A stretch of DNA of 64,000 nt from Streptomyces hoynatensis (GTDB taxonomy: Bacteria; Actinomycetota; Actinomycetes; Streptomycetales; Streptomycetaceae): positions 434,001-498,000 of the forward strand of contig NZ_RBAL01000001.1 in NCBI RefSeq assembly GCF_003626535.1. The letters are read 5' to 3'. Positions 1-8,850 of the stretch are shown in pieces (position 1 is the first letter of the stretch; the number at the start of each line of letters is the position of its first letter). Both the position numbers and the translations under genes were made by a program. The notes below the pieces were generated by a model that had not been told where the DNA came from, searched no databases, and saw only the letters and a list, made by a program, of their open reading frames with translations.

Positions 1-298
1 GGCGGAAATCCGGAATTGCCGCGCCGTCCCCGGTGTCCGCCCCGTCCGCAGGTCCGCGCCGGCCCGATCGGGCCGCACACCGGGATGCCGCGGCGTGCGC
101 GCAGGGCGGGGGCAGGCACGCCGCGGCCCCCGCCTCCCCGGGCCAGGCCCACGGGCGCCGGCCCCGGCCGGGCCTGCGCCCGCGGCCCGGCCGCACGCGG
201 CGCTGTTCCCCCCTGCCGCGATGTCGATAGGCTGCCCAACTGGCAGACTCATCCAGGAACGAGACGGGTGCTCAGCCGGGGGCCCAGGGGGGAGCGGC
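1..298. other. Upstream region without a supported gene
   Basis: Very GC-rich sequence before the first supported start. Open frames run through it on the plus strand, but their translations are Arg/Pro/Ala-rich shadows. A purine-rich stretch at about 288-296 is the likely ribosome binding site of the gene starting at 299. Nothing else is recognisable. Confidence 0.5.
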
Positions 299-1177
299 AT
301 GCCGATTGCCATCGCGGTGACCAGCGCCGACCTGGTGCTGCCGCCCACCGACCAGCACACCCCGGGCGCCCACGTGCTGACGCCCCCCGAGCGGCAGGAC
401 TTCCCTTCCGCCCTCGCGGAGGTCACCCGGCTCCTCGAACTCCACGGCTACTTCATCGTGCTGTACCCGACGACCACGCCTCGTGCGTATGTCCAGCGGC
501 TGCACGCGGTGCGCGCGGTGCTCGAATCCGACCGCATAGCCCTGCTGCCCAGCGCCCTGCCGCCGCTCGGCACCGCCGTGCTGGTCAGGCAGCTGCGGCA
601 GCTGTCCGCCTGCGATTTCAGCCCCGGGGTGCTCGGCGCCTCGGCGCGGTTGCTCGCCCACTACATCTACGCGGGTGCCCTGCTCGCCTCCGGGAGCCGC
701 CTCGACCGGGTCCCGGTCACCCTCCCCGCCACCAACGGCGGCCGCCAGCCCGGCGGCCAGTGCGCCGTGCTGGCCGGTCCCACGCCCCAACTCGTCCGCG
801 CGGAAGGCGACGTGACGCTCGCGGGTCCCCAGTTCTCCACCGCCCTCACCTACGCCCCAGGCAGCCTCGGCAGCGAGTGGGTCTCCCGCAGGCTGGCCAG
901 GCAGTGGCAGGTGCAGGCGCTGCACCCGGTGCCGCTGCCCGCGGAGTCGGCCGAGTGGTGGGCCACCGCGAAGCTGGTGGAGTTCGCCGCCGCCATACCC
1001 GACGTCTCGCTCCTCTACCAGATGGTCAGCTCCATGCGCCAGGAGGCGTGTCGCTGGTGCGGCCTGACGCTCATCGGCGACCGCTGCGCCTTCTGCTCCT
1101 CGCCCGTCGCCCCGCCGGAGCGCGGCCCGCGGGCCATAGGTCACGCGCGGCGCCGGGCGCTGGCCGCGGGCAGCTGA
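299..1177 (+). CDS. Hypothetical protein with C-terminal zinc-ribbon-like cysteines, head of Tad locus
   Basis: A 292-residue protein of unknown function. The open frame extends further upstream, but the ATG at 299 is preferred because a GGGGGGAGC ribosome-binding stretch precedes it and the upstream translation is low-complexity. No transmembrane segment is evident. Near the C-terminus two CxxC pairs (CRWC and CAFC, separated by ITLIGDR-like residues) form a plausible zinc ribbon. The first two thirds look like a compact alpha/beta fold without a motif I can name. The gene lies about 140 bases before cpaB on the same strand, so it may belong to the Tad locus as an accessory or regulatory protein. 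That role is inference from position only. Confidence 0.7.
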   Translation: MPIAIAVTSADLVLPPTDQHTPGAHVLTPPERQDFPSALAEVTRLLELHGYFIVLYPTTTPRAYVQRLHAVRAVLESDRIALLPSALPPLGTAVLVRQLRQLSACDFSPGVLGASARLLAHYIYAGALLASGSRLDRVPVTLPATNGGRQPGGQCAVLAGPTPQLVRAEGDVTLAGPQFSTALTYAPGSLGSEWVSRRLARQWQVQALHPVPLPAESAEWWATAKLVEFAAAIPDVSLLYQMVSSMRQEACRWCGLTLIGDRCAFCSSPVAPPERGPRAIGHARRRALAAGS

Positions 1178-1318
1178 CGTGCCGTGGCCGTCAGCCGGGT
1201 ACACGATCCGGACGGGGCAGGGACCGCGGCGCCGCCCGAAGGCCGCACCACCCCGAACGACCGGGAACGCGCAAGGCCATGACGATCCGGACGAGGACGA
1301 GAAGGTAGAGACGCATTC

Positions 1319-2071
1319 ATGAACGCTCGCCAGCGACGCGGCATGCTGCTGCTGATCGTCTCGGTCCTGCTTGCGCTCGGCGCCTTCGCCGGGGTGCTCG
1401 CGGTGATCAACGACGTCGAGTCGAAGGTCGGCCCCGAGCGCACCGCCTACGAGCTGCGCGAGGACGTGGCCCCCTACGAGGAGGTGACGGAGGACCAGCT
1501 GGAGGAGGTCAGCATCCCCGAGCGCTACATACCCGACTCGGCGGTGACCGACCTCTCCCAGATCGAGGACCAGGTCGCCGTGGGCCCGCTGCGGGCGGGC
1601 TCCCTGCTCCAGACCGACATGCTCTCCGACCGGCCCGACCTGGAAGCCGGCCAGCAGGAGATCGCCGTCATGATCGACGCCTCCACGGGCGTCGCCGGCA
1701 AGATCTATCCGGGCGCGACCATCAACATGTACGCGGCCTTCCGCGTCCAGGAGGACGGCTCCGGCGGCGACGAGGACTCCTACGAGGTGGTCCGGCTGAT
1801 GGTGAACAACGCGCGGGTCATCGAGGTGGGCGACCTCACCGAGGTGGAGGACGACGACGACAACACCACCGAGGCCGTGCCCATCACCTTCGCGCTGGAC
1901 AACACCGACGCCCAGCGGGTCACCTTCGCCGAGGCGTTCGCCGAGCAGGTCAGGCTCGCCCTGGTCGCCCCCGGCGACGAGGAGGAGATCCCGGACGAGG
2001 AACGCACCTACACCATCGTCGGTGACATCAGCGGCGATCCGCACGCGGATCTCGACCAGCTTTTCCCCTAA
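1319..2071 (+). CDS. cpaB: Flp pilus assembly protein CpaB (RcpC-like, SAF domain)
   Basis: A 250-residue protein with an N-terminal membrane anchor (about residues 8-30) followed by an extracytoplasmic SAF-type domain. The segment around residues 50-75 (APYEEVTEDQLEEVSIPERY) and the following VGPLRAGSLL are typical of CpaB/RcpC, a periplasmic or cell-envelope component of Tad pilus machines. A short acidic loop rich in Glu/Asp (about residues 175-185) is probably disordered. The ATG at 1319 is the first residue of the hydrophobic anchor region and fits the family. It is followed after 17 bases by the CpaE-like ATPase gene, consistent with one operon running to tadC. Family assignment is confident; exact function in monoderm Tad systems is less well known. 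Confidence 0.88.
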   Translation: MNARQRRGMLLLIVSVLLALGAFAGVLAVINDVESKVGPERTAYELREDVAPYEEVTEDQLEEVSIPERYIPDSAVTDLSQIEDQVAVGPLRAGSLLQTDMLSDRPDLEAGQQEIAVMIDASTGVAGKIYPGATINMYAAFRVQEDGSGGDEDSYEVVRLMVNNARVIEVGDLTEVEDDDDNTTEAVPITFALDNTDAQRVTFAEAFAEQVRLALVAPGDEEEIPDEERTYTIVGDISGDPHADLDQLFP

Positions 2072-2088
2072 GGAAGCCAGGTGGACCG

Positions 2089-3312
2089 ATGACGACGCGC
2101 ATTCTGCCGGTGGTGGGCGACCCGGACGCCGCCCGTTCGCTGATCACGCTGCTGAGCCAGCTGCCCGACAGCGAGCCGATGCGCCCGGTCCCGGACTCCA
2201 CCACCCTGCTCGACACCCTGGCCTCCCTCACCCACGAGTCGGTCGCCGGGCTGCCCGACGTCGTGGTGGTGCACGAGCGGATCGGGCCGCTGCCCGCGCT
2301 GGAACTCGTCCGCGAGGTGTCGTTGCGCTTCCCCGCGGTGGGCGTGGTGCTGGTCTCCGCCGAGCCCTCGGCCGGCCTGTACTCGGCCGCCATGGACGCC
2401 GGCGCCAGGGGCCTGGCCGGCTTCCCGCCCAGCTACGAGGAGCTGGCCGCCCGGGTCGGGGCCGCCGCCCAGTGGGCCGCCGGGATGCGCCGCCACCTCG
2501 GCGCGGGCGAGCACGTCAACACCGGCCCAGGCGGCCGGATCGTGACCGTCTCCGGGGCCAAGGGCGGGGTGGGCACCACCCTGCTCGCCACCCAGCTGGC
2601 GCTCGCCGCGCAGACCGCGGGGCCCTTCGACCGCGGCGCGATCCTGGTGGACCTCGACCTGCTCGGCGGCGACGTGGGCTCCTACTTCGACGTGCAGTTC
2701 CGGCGTTCGGTCGCCGACCTCGCGGGCATCCCCGACATCTCGCAGCAGGTGCTCGGCGAGGCCGTCTTCCACCACGAGACCGGGCTCGCCATGCTCATCG
2801 CCCCGGCCGAGGGCGAGCGCGGGGAGGACGTCAGCGACGCCACCGCCCGCCAGCTGCTGATGGCCGTGCGCTCCCGCTACGACGTCGTCCTCGTGGACTG
2901 CGGCTCCCACATGAACGCCGCCACCGCCGCCGCCGTCGAACTCGCCGACGTCGCGATCCTCGTCACCACCCCCGACGTCATCGCGGTCCGCGCGGTCAAC
3001 CGGATGGTGCGGATGTGGGACAGGCTGCGCATCCGCAAGGCCGCCGAGACCCTCACCGTGGTCAACCGGATGGGTCGCTCCAGCGCCATCCAGCCCCAGC
3101 TGATCTCCCGGATCACCGGCACCCACGTGGCGCGCAGCGTCATCCCGGCCGGGTTCAGGGAGCTCCAGGAGGCGCAGGACGCCGGCCGCATCCAGGACCT
3201 CGACGGCCGCGGCCAGGTGCGGCGCGCGATGTGGGCGCTGGCCACGGAACTCGGCCTCGCCCCGCCCGAGGGCGCCGCGGGCGGCGGCAGACGCAGGGGC
3301 AGGCGGGCGTGA
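2089..3312 (+). CDS. cpaE: CpaE/TadZ-like ATPase
   Basis: A 407-residue protein with a receiver-like N-terminal half (about residues 1-130) and a ParA/MinD-type ATPase domain. The deviant Walker A motif GAKGGVGTT lies at residues 156-164 and the following DLDLLGGD (about 188) is the typical Walker A-prime strand. In Tad systems CpaE/TadZ marks the assembly site of the pilus at the cell membrane. The C-terminus is Gly/Arg-rich. The stop codon TGA overlaps a possible GTG start of the next gene (GTGA at 3309), suggesting translational coupling. Family assignment rests on motif order and on position between cpaB and cpaF. Confidence 0.88.
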   Translation: MTTRILPVVGDPDAARSLITLLSQLPDSEPMRPVPDSTTLLDTLASLTHESVAGLPDVVVVHERIGPLPALELVREVSLRFPAVGVVLVSAEPSAGLYSAAMDAGARGLAGFPPSYEELAARVGAAAQWAAGMRRHLGAGEHVNTGPGGRIVTVSGAKGGVGTTLLATQLALAAQTAGPFDRGAILVDLDLLGGDVGSYFDVQFRRSVADLAGIPDISQQVLGEAVFHHETGLAMLIAPAEGERGEDVSDATARQLLMAVRSRYDVVLVDCGSHMNAATAAAVELADVAILVTTPDVIAVRAVNRMVRMWDRLRIRKAAETLTVVNRMGRSSAIQPQLISRITGTHVARSVIPAGFRELQEAQDAGRIQDLDGRGQVRRAMWALATELGLAPPEGAAGGGRRRGRRA

Positions 3313-3332
3313 AGCGGGGCATAGGTACCGGT

Positions 3333-3779
3333 ATGACACAGCGCCGCTCGCCCGCCCCGGGCCGCTTCCGCGCGCCGGGCGCGCGCCCGCGCCGCCCGCG
3401 CCGCCCGCGCGGCCGCCTCCTGCCGCGCGGGGAACGCGGCTCGGTGGTCGTGGAGTTCGCCGGGCTCTTCCCGCTCATCCTGGTGATGATGGCCGTGATC
3501 TGGCAGTGCATACTGATCGGCTACACCTTCTCCCTCGCGGGGAACGCGGCCGACGAGGGCGCCAGGGCCGCCGCGGGCGCCGAGGGGGACGCGGCCGCCG
3601 CCTGCGCCGCCGCGGCCCGCGAGCACATCCCGGGCAGCTGGGACGTCGACGTCTCCTGCCCGCTCGTGGGCCACGTCCGCAGGGCCAACGTCGACGTGCA
3701 CGTCCCGGTGCTCTTCCCCGGCGCGTTCAACCTCCCGGTCACCATCTCCGGTTCGGCCGGCGCCGCGGAGGAGGGCTGA
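3333..3779 (+). CDS. TadE-like pseudopilin
   Basis: A 148-residue protein (from the ATG at 3333) with an Arg/Pro-rich N-terminus, then a TadE signature GSVVVEFAGLFPLIL that starts a single hydrophobic helix and carries the Glu typical of prepilin-like processing sites. The C-terminal part holds two cysteines and beta-strand-like sequence. TadE/TadF pseudopilins are cleaved by the Tad prepilin peptidase and are minor components of the pilus. An in-frame GTG at 3309 overlaps the upstream stop as GTGA and would add eight residues; it may be the true coupled start, because the sequence before 3333 has no clear ribosome binding site. The next gene starts one base after the stop. Confidence 0.82.
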   Translation: MTQRRSPAPGRFRAPGARPRRPRRPRGRLLPRGERGSVVVEFAGLFPLILVMMAVIWQCILIGYTFSLAGNAADEGARAAAGAEGDAAAACAAAAREHIPGSWDVDVSCPLVGHVRRANVDVHVPVLFPGAFNLPVTISGSAGAAEEG

Positions 3780-3780
3780 G

Positions 3781-4191
3781 ATGCGCGGCCGGGCCGCCCC
3801 CGGGACGGCGCCCGCCCCCGCGCCCGCCCGGCGCCGCCCGCGCGGCGACCGGGGCGCCGTCACGGCCGTCGAGTTCGCCGGCTGGGTGCCGATCCTGCTG
3901 ATCGTCGCCCTGGCCGCGCTGCAACTCGGCGTGGCCGGGTACGCGGCCCTGCAGGCCGGTTCCGCGGCGCGGGCGGCGGCGCGCACCGCGGCGCAGCACG
4001 AGATCGCCGAGGAGTACGCGGCCAGCGGGCGGGCCGCGATGAGCGGCTGGCTCGCCGAACGCGCCAGCTTCGACCTGTCCGCCTGCGGCCGGGAGGCGAC
4101 CGTGACCGCGAGCGTGCCGGTGCCCTCGGTGCTGCCGTTCATCGGCAACCTCGGCTCGGCCCACAGGACCGTGACCATGCCGTGCGACTGA
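3781..4191 (+). CDS. TadE-like pseudopilin (second copy)
   Basis: A 136-residue protein with the same layout as its upstream neighbour: a basic Pro/Ala/Arg N-terminus, then GAVTAVEFAGWVPILLIVALAAL, a TadE-type helix with the conserved Glu and Phe. A short extracytoplasmic domain with two cysteines (SACGRE and MPCD) follows. It starts a single base after the previous stop, so the two are almost certainly co-translated. The pair probably represents the TadE and TadF roles, but I cannot tell which is which. The following 100 bases before cpaF contain no gene and end in an AGGAGGGG ribosome binding site. Confidence 0.85.
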   Translation: MRGRAAPGTAPAPAPARRRPRGDRGAVTAVEFAGWVPILLIVALAALQLGVAGYAALQAGSAARAAARTAAQHEIAEEYAASGRAAMSGWLAERASFDLSACGREATVTASVPVPSVLPFIGNLGSAHRTVTMPCD

Positions 4192-4294
4192 GGCCCCCGG
4201 CACCACCGGGCCCGGGCCGCGGAACGCGCCGGCGGGAGGGCGGAGGAGGAACGACAGTGAACGACAGGCAACGACGCCGAGGAGGAGGGGACAC

Positions 4295-5677
4295 ATGGAC
4301 GGCAGGTACGCCGAGGAGGGCAGGAGGGAGCGCGGCACGGGCCTGAGGGCCCGGGTGCACGCCACGGGCGAGCCGGCCGAGACCGGTCCAGGCGACGGCA
4401 GGCTCGTCGCCACCTACCGCGCCAAGCTCCTGGAGGAGATCGACCTCGCCGAGATGTCCTCCCTCGGCACCTCGGAGCGCCGCGACCGCCTCGAACGGGT
4501 GCTCGGTCACATCCTCAGCCGCGAGGGCCCGGTGCTCTCCTCCCAGCAGCGCGCGCTGCTGATCCGCCGGGTGGTGGACGAGGCGCTCGGCCTCGGCATC
4601 CTGGAGCCGCTGCTCGAAGACCCCTCGATCACCGAGATCATGGTCAACGGCCCCGACCACATCTACGTCGAGCGTTCCGGCCGGGTCGAGCGGCTGCCGC
4701 TGCGCTTCGCCTCCGAGGAGCAGCTGACCCAGACCATCGAGCGCATCGTCTCCACCGTCAACCGCCGTGTCGACGAGTCCAATCCGATGGTCGACGCCCG
4801 GCTGCCCACCGGCGAGCGGGTCAACGTGATCATCCCGCCGCTGTCCCTCAGCGGCGCCACCCTGACCATCCGCCGCTTCCCGCGCGTCTACACGCTGCCC
4901 GAGCTGATCGGCTTCGGCACCCTCGACGAGCACCTGGTCATGCTGCTGGCCGGGCTGGTGCGGGCGAAGTTCAACATCATCGTCTCCGGCGGCACGGGCT
5001 CGGGAAAGACCACCCTGCTCAACGCCCTCAGCGGGCTGATCCCCGGCGGCGAGCGCATCGTCACCGTGGAGGACGCGGCCGAGCTCCAGCTTCAGCAGGA
5101 CCACGTGATCAGGCTGGAGTCCAGGCCGCCCAACATCGAGGGGAAGGGCGAGGTCACCATCAGGGATTTGGTGCGCAACTCGCTGCGCATGCGCCCCGAC
5201 CGCATCATCGTCGGCGAGGTCCGCGGCGGCGAGACGCTCGACATGCTCCAGGCGATGTCCACCGGCCACGACGGCTCGCTGGCCACCGTGCACGCCAACA
5301 GCGCCGAGGACGCCCTCATGCGCCTCCAGACCCTGGCCTCGATGTCCGAGCTGCACGTGCCCTTCGAGGCGCTGCGCGACCAGATCAACAGCGCCGTCGA
5401 CGTGCTGGTGCAGCTGGTGCGGCACCCCGACGGCACCCGGCGGCTGGCCGAGATCGCGGTGCTCGCCTCGCACGGCCGCGAGCCCTTCCGCATCGCCACG
5501 CTCGCCGAGTTCAGGGCCGAGCCGATGACCCAGGACGGCCGGGTGCACGGCAGGTTCCGGCACCATCCGCTGCCGCGCTCGGTGGCCGCCCGCCTGCACC
5601 TGGCGGGCGAGCAGATACCGCAGGCGTTCGGCGTCCACCTCGACGACTCGCACCTCGCGATCAGGGAGGCGAGCTGA
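4295..5677 (+). CDS. cpaF: CpaF/TadA pilus assembly ATPase
   Basis: A 460-residue secretion ATPase of the type II/IV (GSPE/TadA) superfamily that would power Flp pilus polymerisation from the cytoplasmic face of the membrane. Seen in sequence: an N-terminal helical region, the conserved LLEDPSITEIMVNGPDHIYVE segment, Walker A GGTGSGKTT near residue 231-239, an Asp/Glu box VTVEDAAELQL, Walker B region RIIVGEVRGGE and the His box TGHDGSLATVHAN. Length is usual for TadA. The ATG at 4295 has an AGGAGGGG ribosome binding site at suitable spacing. It is followed after three bases by tadB, the standard Tad order. Confidence 0.93.
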   Translation: MDGRYAEEGRRERGTGLRARVHATGEPAETGPGDGRLVATYRAKLLEEIDLAEMSSLGTSERRDRLERVLGHILSREGPVLSSQQRALLIRRVVDEALGLGILEPLLEDPSITEIMVNGPDHIYVERSGRVERLPLRFASEEQLTQTIERIVSTVNRRVDESNPMVDARLPTGERVNVIIPPLSLSGATLTIRRFPRVYTLPELIGFGTLDEHLVMLLAGLVRAKFNIIVSGGTGSGKTTLLNALSGLIPGGERIVTVEDAAELQLQQDHVIRLESRPPNIEGKGEVTIRDLVRNSLRMRPDRIIVGEVRGGETLDMLQAMSTGHDGSLATVHANSAEDALMRLQTLASMSELHVPFEALRDQINSAVDVLVQLVRHPDGTRRLAEIAVLASHGREPFRIATLAEFRAEPMTQDGRVHGRFRHHPLPRSVAARLHLAGEQIPQAFGVHLDDSHLAIREAS

Positions 5678-5680
5678 CCC

Positions 5681-6640
5681 ATGGACTCGCTGTCGCTCCT
5701 CGCGCTCGGCCTGGCGCTGCTGGCCCTGCTGGTCGCCCTCGCCGGCATTCAGCTCTACGCCTCGGGGCGGGCCCAGCGCGAGGCGCTGCTCGACCGGCTG
5801 GCCACCGCCCCCGGCGCCGGGCCCGTCCCCGCGGCGGGCGGCGGCGGCCCGCGCCGCCGCCGCTTCGACGCGCTCGACCGGCGGCTGCGCGGCACCGGGC
5901 TCGGCCGCAGGCTGCGCCTCAAGCTCCAGGCCACCGGCCTCAACGTCACCGTGGGCGAGTACGCGGCCTACGTGCTGGGCGCGGTGGCCGCCCTCTGGCT
6001 GATCGGCTCCGCGGTGCTCGCGCCCTTCTTCGGACCGCTGTGCGGCATCGTCGCCCTGTGGGGCGGCAACGCCTTCCTCAACTGGCAGCGCGCCAGGCGC
6101 ACCGAGCGCTTCATCGGCCAGCTCCCCGAACTCGCCAGGCTGATCGCGAACGGCACCGCCGCCGGCCTCGCGATGCGCACCGCGCTGTCGATGGCGGCCG
6201 AGGAGATGGACGACCCGGCGGGCGCGGAACTGGCCACGGTCGCCAACCAGCTGGCCGTCGGCCGCTCCCTCGAGGAGGCGCTCGCCGAATTGGGGGACCG
6301 GCTGCCCTCCCGGGAACTCAACGTGCTCGTCACCACGCTGATACTGGCCAACCGGGCGGGCGGCACCATCGTCAGCTCGCTGCGCAACCTCACCACCACG
6401 CTCGAGGAGCGCAAGGAGACCCGCCGCGAGGTGCGCACCATGCTGGCGGAGATCAACGCGACCGCCGTCACCGTGCCGCTGCTCGGCCTCGGCGCGCTGC
6501 TGATGATCAACGGCATGTCGCCCGGCGCGCTCGGCCGCGTCACCGGCAGCCCGTGGGGCCAGCTGGCCATGGCCGTCGCGCTCGGGCTCTACATCGTCGG
6601 ATTCGTCGTCGTGCGCCGTTTCGGCCGCATCGACGTGTAG
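5681..6640 (+). CDS. tadB: TadB inner-membrane platform protein
   Basis: A 319-residue membrane protein of the GSPF/TadB family. There is a hydrophobic N-terminal helix at about residues 5-27, a basic cytoplasmic segment, a second pair of helices (about 90-125), a helical cytoplasmic domain containing LARLIANGTAAGLAMRTAL and NRAGGTIVSSLRNLTTTLEERKETRREV, and two C-terminal membrane helices. TadB and TadC together form the platform on which the CpaF ATPase acts. It starts three bases after cpaF and its stop codon runs into a GGAGG ribosome binding site for tadC, so these three genes are one translational unit. Confidence 0.92.
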   Translation: MDSLSLLALGLALLALLVALAGIQLYASGRAQREALLDRLATAPGAGPVPAAGGGGPRRRRFDALDRRLRGTGLGRRLRLKLQATGLNVTVGEYAAYVLGAVAALWLIGSAVLAPFFGPLCGIVALWGGNAFLNWQRARRTERFIGQLPELARLIANGTAAGLAMRTALSMAAEEMDDPAGAELATVANQLAVGRSLEEALAELGDRLPSRELNVLVTTLILANRAGGTIVSSLRNLTTTLEERKETRREVRTMLAEINATAVTVPLLGLGALLMINGMSPGALGRVTGSPWGQLAMAVALGLYIVGFVVVRRFGRIDV

Positions 6641-6649
6641 GAGGCAAAG

Positions 6650-7543
6650 GTGTGGGGACTGCTGCTCGGCCTCGCCATGGGGGCCGCCGTCTTCGGCATC
6701 GTCACCGCCGTCCGCATGCTGCGTTCCGGCACGCCGCTGCCCGCCGACCTGGCCATCGCCCTTGAGGTGGGCTCCAGCCGGGTCTCGGCCGGGGCCTCGC
6801 TGGTCGACCGGCTCGGGATGCGGTTCGCCCCGCTGGTGCTGCGGCTGATGGGGCGCAGGTCGGTGGAGCGCAAGCGCAGGCGCATCGACCAGGCGGGCAA
6901 CCCCGGCGGCCTGACCCTCGACCGCTATGCCGCGCGCCGCTTCGTCTACGGCGTCTTCGGGCTGACGCTCGCCGTGGTGTTCTTCGCCGCGGGCTGGCCG
7001 CTGTTCTCCCTGTTCGCCCTGGCCTTCGGCCTGTTCGCCGCCGACGCCGCGATCTGGCAGGGGGTCAGGGAGCGCCGGGACGTGATCGACCGCACGCTGC
7101 CCGACTTCCTCGACGTGCTCGCCGTCGTCGTCTCCGCGGGCCTCGGCTTCCGGCAGGCCCTCGATCGGGTTTCGGCCCGTTACGAGGGGCCCTGGGCCGA
7201 CGAGATACGCATCGCGCTGCGGCAGATGGACGTCGGCGTGCCCCGCCGGCAGGCCTTCGACGAATTGCGCCGCCGCAACGACTCCGAGCCGGTCAACCAG
7301 TTCGTCACCGCCCTCCAGCAGGGCGAGGAACTCGGCGCCCCGATCGCCGACACGCTGATCCAGATCGCCAGGGACATGCGCCGCACCGACGCGCAGAACG
7401 CCAGGCGGCGGGCGGCGCGGGCCATCCCGATGGCCACCATGGCCACGCTGGTCTTCATGGTCCCGGCCACCATGATCATCATCGTCACCGGGATGATCCT
7501 GGGCTCCGGCACGGACTTCACCCAGATCCTCGACACCCCGTAG
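6650..7543 (+). CDS. tadC: TadC inner-membrane platform protein
   Basis: A 297-residue partner of TadB. The GTG start at 6650 has GGAGG directly upstream (6640-6644). Membrane helices are visible at about residues 1-20, 100-140 and 265-290. The cytoplasmic GSPF-like domain includes RTLPDFLDVLAVVVSAGLGFRQAL and FVTALQQGEELGAPIADTL, typical of TadC. It closes the first Tad gene block; the pilin and its peptidase lie 3-7 kb further on, beyond two WXG100-like genes and a methyltransferase. Confidence 0.92.
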   Translation: MWGLLLGLAMGAAVFGIVTAVRMLRSGTPLPADLAIALEVGSSRVSAGASLVDRLGMRFAPLVLRLMGRRSVERKRRRIDQAGNPGGLTLDRYAARRFVYGVFGLTLAVVFFAAGWPLFSLFALAFGLFAADAAIWQGVRERRDVIDRTLPDFLDVLAVVVSAGLGFRQALDRVSARYEGPWADEIRIALRQMDVGVPRRQAFDELRRRNDSEPVNQFVTALQQGEELGAPIADTLIQIARDMRRTDAQNARRRAARAIPMATMATLVFMVPATMIIIVTGMILGSGTDFTQILDTP

Positions 7544-7706
7544 CCGCCGCGGGCCCGGGACGCGCCCGGCCGGGGGCGGCCGGGGCGGCGAACGCGACGA
7601 TCTTGGCCGAAACCCGGCGGTTGCGCCGATGTGGGGCGGCTGTTACGAATCCGTAGAAGTGCCGGAACGGCCGGGACCGTACGCTGGATGCGAGGGGGTG
7701 TTCCCG

Positions 7707-8009
7707 ATGGCGCAGGGCGATCTCGATGTCACCTACCAGGACATGCACGACGCGGCCGACCGGCTCATCGACGCCAAGGACGAGTTGACCACGAAGTTCG
7801 ACCAACTGCGGTCCTACGTCAGCGACCTGGTCACCGACGGGTACGTCACCGCGGCGTCCTCGTCCGCGTTCGACGAGAAGTACGACGAGTTCACCAGGGG
7901 CGGCAAGCAGACGATCGAGTCGTTACAGGGACTCGGCGACTTCCTGCACGGAGCGGCCGACGGCTTCGCCGACCTCGACCAGCAGCTGGAACAGGGCCTG
8001 CGCGACTAG
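7707..8009 (+). CDS. WXG100-like (ESAT-6 family) small protein
   Basis: A 100-residue, all-helical acidic protein. The pattern DLDVTYQDMHDAADRLIDAKDEL, then a central turn DGYVTAASSSAFDEKYDEF, then a second long helix is that of WXG100 proteins, with GYV at the position of the usual W-x-G turn. Such proteins are substrates of type VII (ESX) secretion and form four-helix dimers. The ATG at 7707 follows a GAGGGGG ribosome binding site. A possible promoter hexamer TACGCT lies at 7680-7685. No EccC-type ATPase or other ESX component is in this window. A second WXG100-like gene follows at 8851, with an unknown gene between. Confidence 0.7.
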   Translation: MAQGDLDVTYQDMHDAADRLIDAKDELTTKFDQLRSYVSDLVTDGYVTAASSSAFDEKYDEFTRGGKQTIESLQGLGDFLHGAADGFADLDQQLEQGLRD

Positions 8010-8035
8010 CCGCGCGGCCCGGAGGGGAAGCGGTC

Positions 8036-8680
8036 ATGGCCGACAAGTGGGTGGATACCGTCACCGTCGAACGGCAGGGGTTCCGGATCTCCGTTCCCGA
8101 CTCCTGGTGGGAGTTCGACCTGCGTCCCGAGACCAGGGAGAACAGCATCCGGCGGATGATCGACGAACGGGTGCGGGCCGCGCCGGCGATGGCCGAACAC
8201 CGCGAGGTGATCGAGTCCTTCCTGCGCCGCCAGGCCAGGTACGCCTGGGACTCGGGCGCGGTCTACTGCGGCTGCATGGCGCAGAGCTTCGGCGGCGGCC
8301 CGCCCATCACGGCCTCCGTGACGGTCTCGCTGATCGGCGCCAGGACCTCGGGCGGCGAGATCCTGCCGACCGACCCGGCCTCGATCGTCGGGCAGCTCGG
8401 CACCAGGCAGGCCCGCCGGGAGGGGGACCCGTGGCGGGAGGTCGGCACCGTGGACATTCCCGAGGTCGGCACCGCGGCCCGCACCAAGGGCATCGAGGAC
8501 ATCTCGGTGCCGGGCGACAGCCGCACCGTGCGGGCGGTGCTGATGCAGACGTTCATCCCGGTGCCCGGCGACCAGCAGGCGGTCGCCCTGGTGGCCGGGA
8601 GCAGCCAGGTGCTCGACCTCGCCGACTCCTTCTTCGACGTCTTCGACGCGATCACCTCCACCTTCCGCTTCGCCGGCTGA
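8036..8680 (+). CDS. Hypothetical protein between two WXG100-like genes
   Basis: A 214-residue soluble-looking protein with no signal peptide or membrane segment. The ATG at 8036 follows a GGAGGGGAAG ribosome binding site. The N-terminal part reads like a beta-rich domain (FRISVPDSWWEFDL), followed by a helix-rich stretch, a CGC pair (YCGCMAQ) and further beta strands ending in a helix (LADSFFDVFDAITSTF). I do not recognise the family. It lies 26 bases after a WXG100-like gene and 170 bases before another, so it may be a chaperone or secreted partner of those proteins; this is inference from position. Confidence 0.65.
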   Translation: MADKWVDTVTVERQGFRISVPDSWWEFDLRPETRENSIRRMIDERVRAAPAMAEHREVIESFLRRQARYAWDSGAVYCGCMAQSFGGGPPITASVTVSLIGARTSGGEILPTDPASIVGQLGTRQARREGDPWREVGTVDIPEVGTAARTKGIEDISVPGDSRTVRAVLMQTFIPVPGDQQAVALVAGSSQVLDLADSFFDVFDAITSTFRFAG

Positions 8681-8850
8681 CCGGGCGCCCCGGCGGGGGC
8701 GCGCGGCGGGGGCGTGGCGTGCGGCCGGGGCGTGCGGCGGGCGGGGCGCTCCGGGCAAGAGGCCGGGGCGCCGGAACGGGCGGGGGAGCCGGAAGGGCCA
8801 GGCGGGCCGGAACCATTCGGAACAGGCCACGACGAGAAGGGAGGGGCGGC

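Noticed and set aside
16..1308. A 430-residue open frame overlapping the first gene
   Set aside because: Arg/Pro/Ala-rich translation, no ribosome binding site and wrong codon-position bias; it is a frame shadow of the gene at 299-1177.
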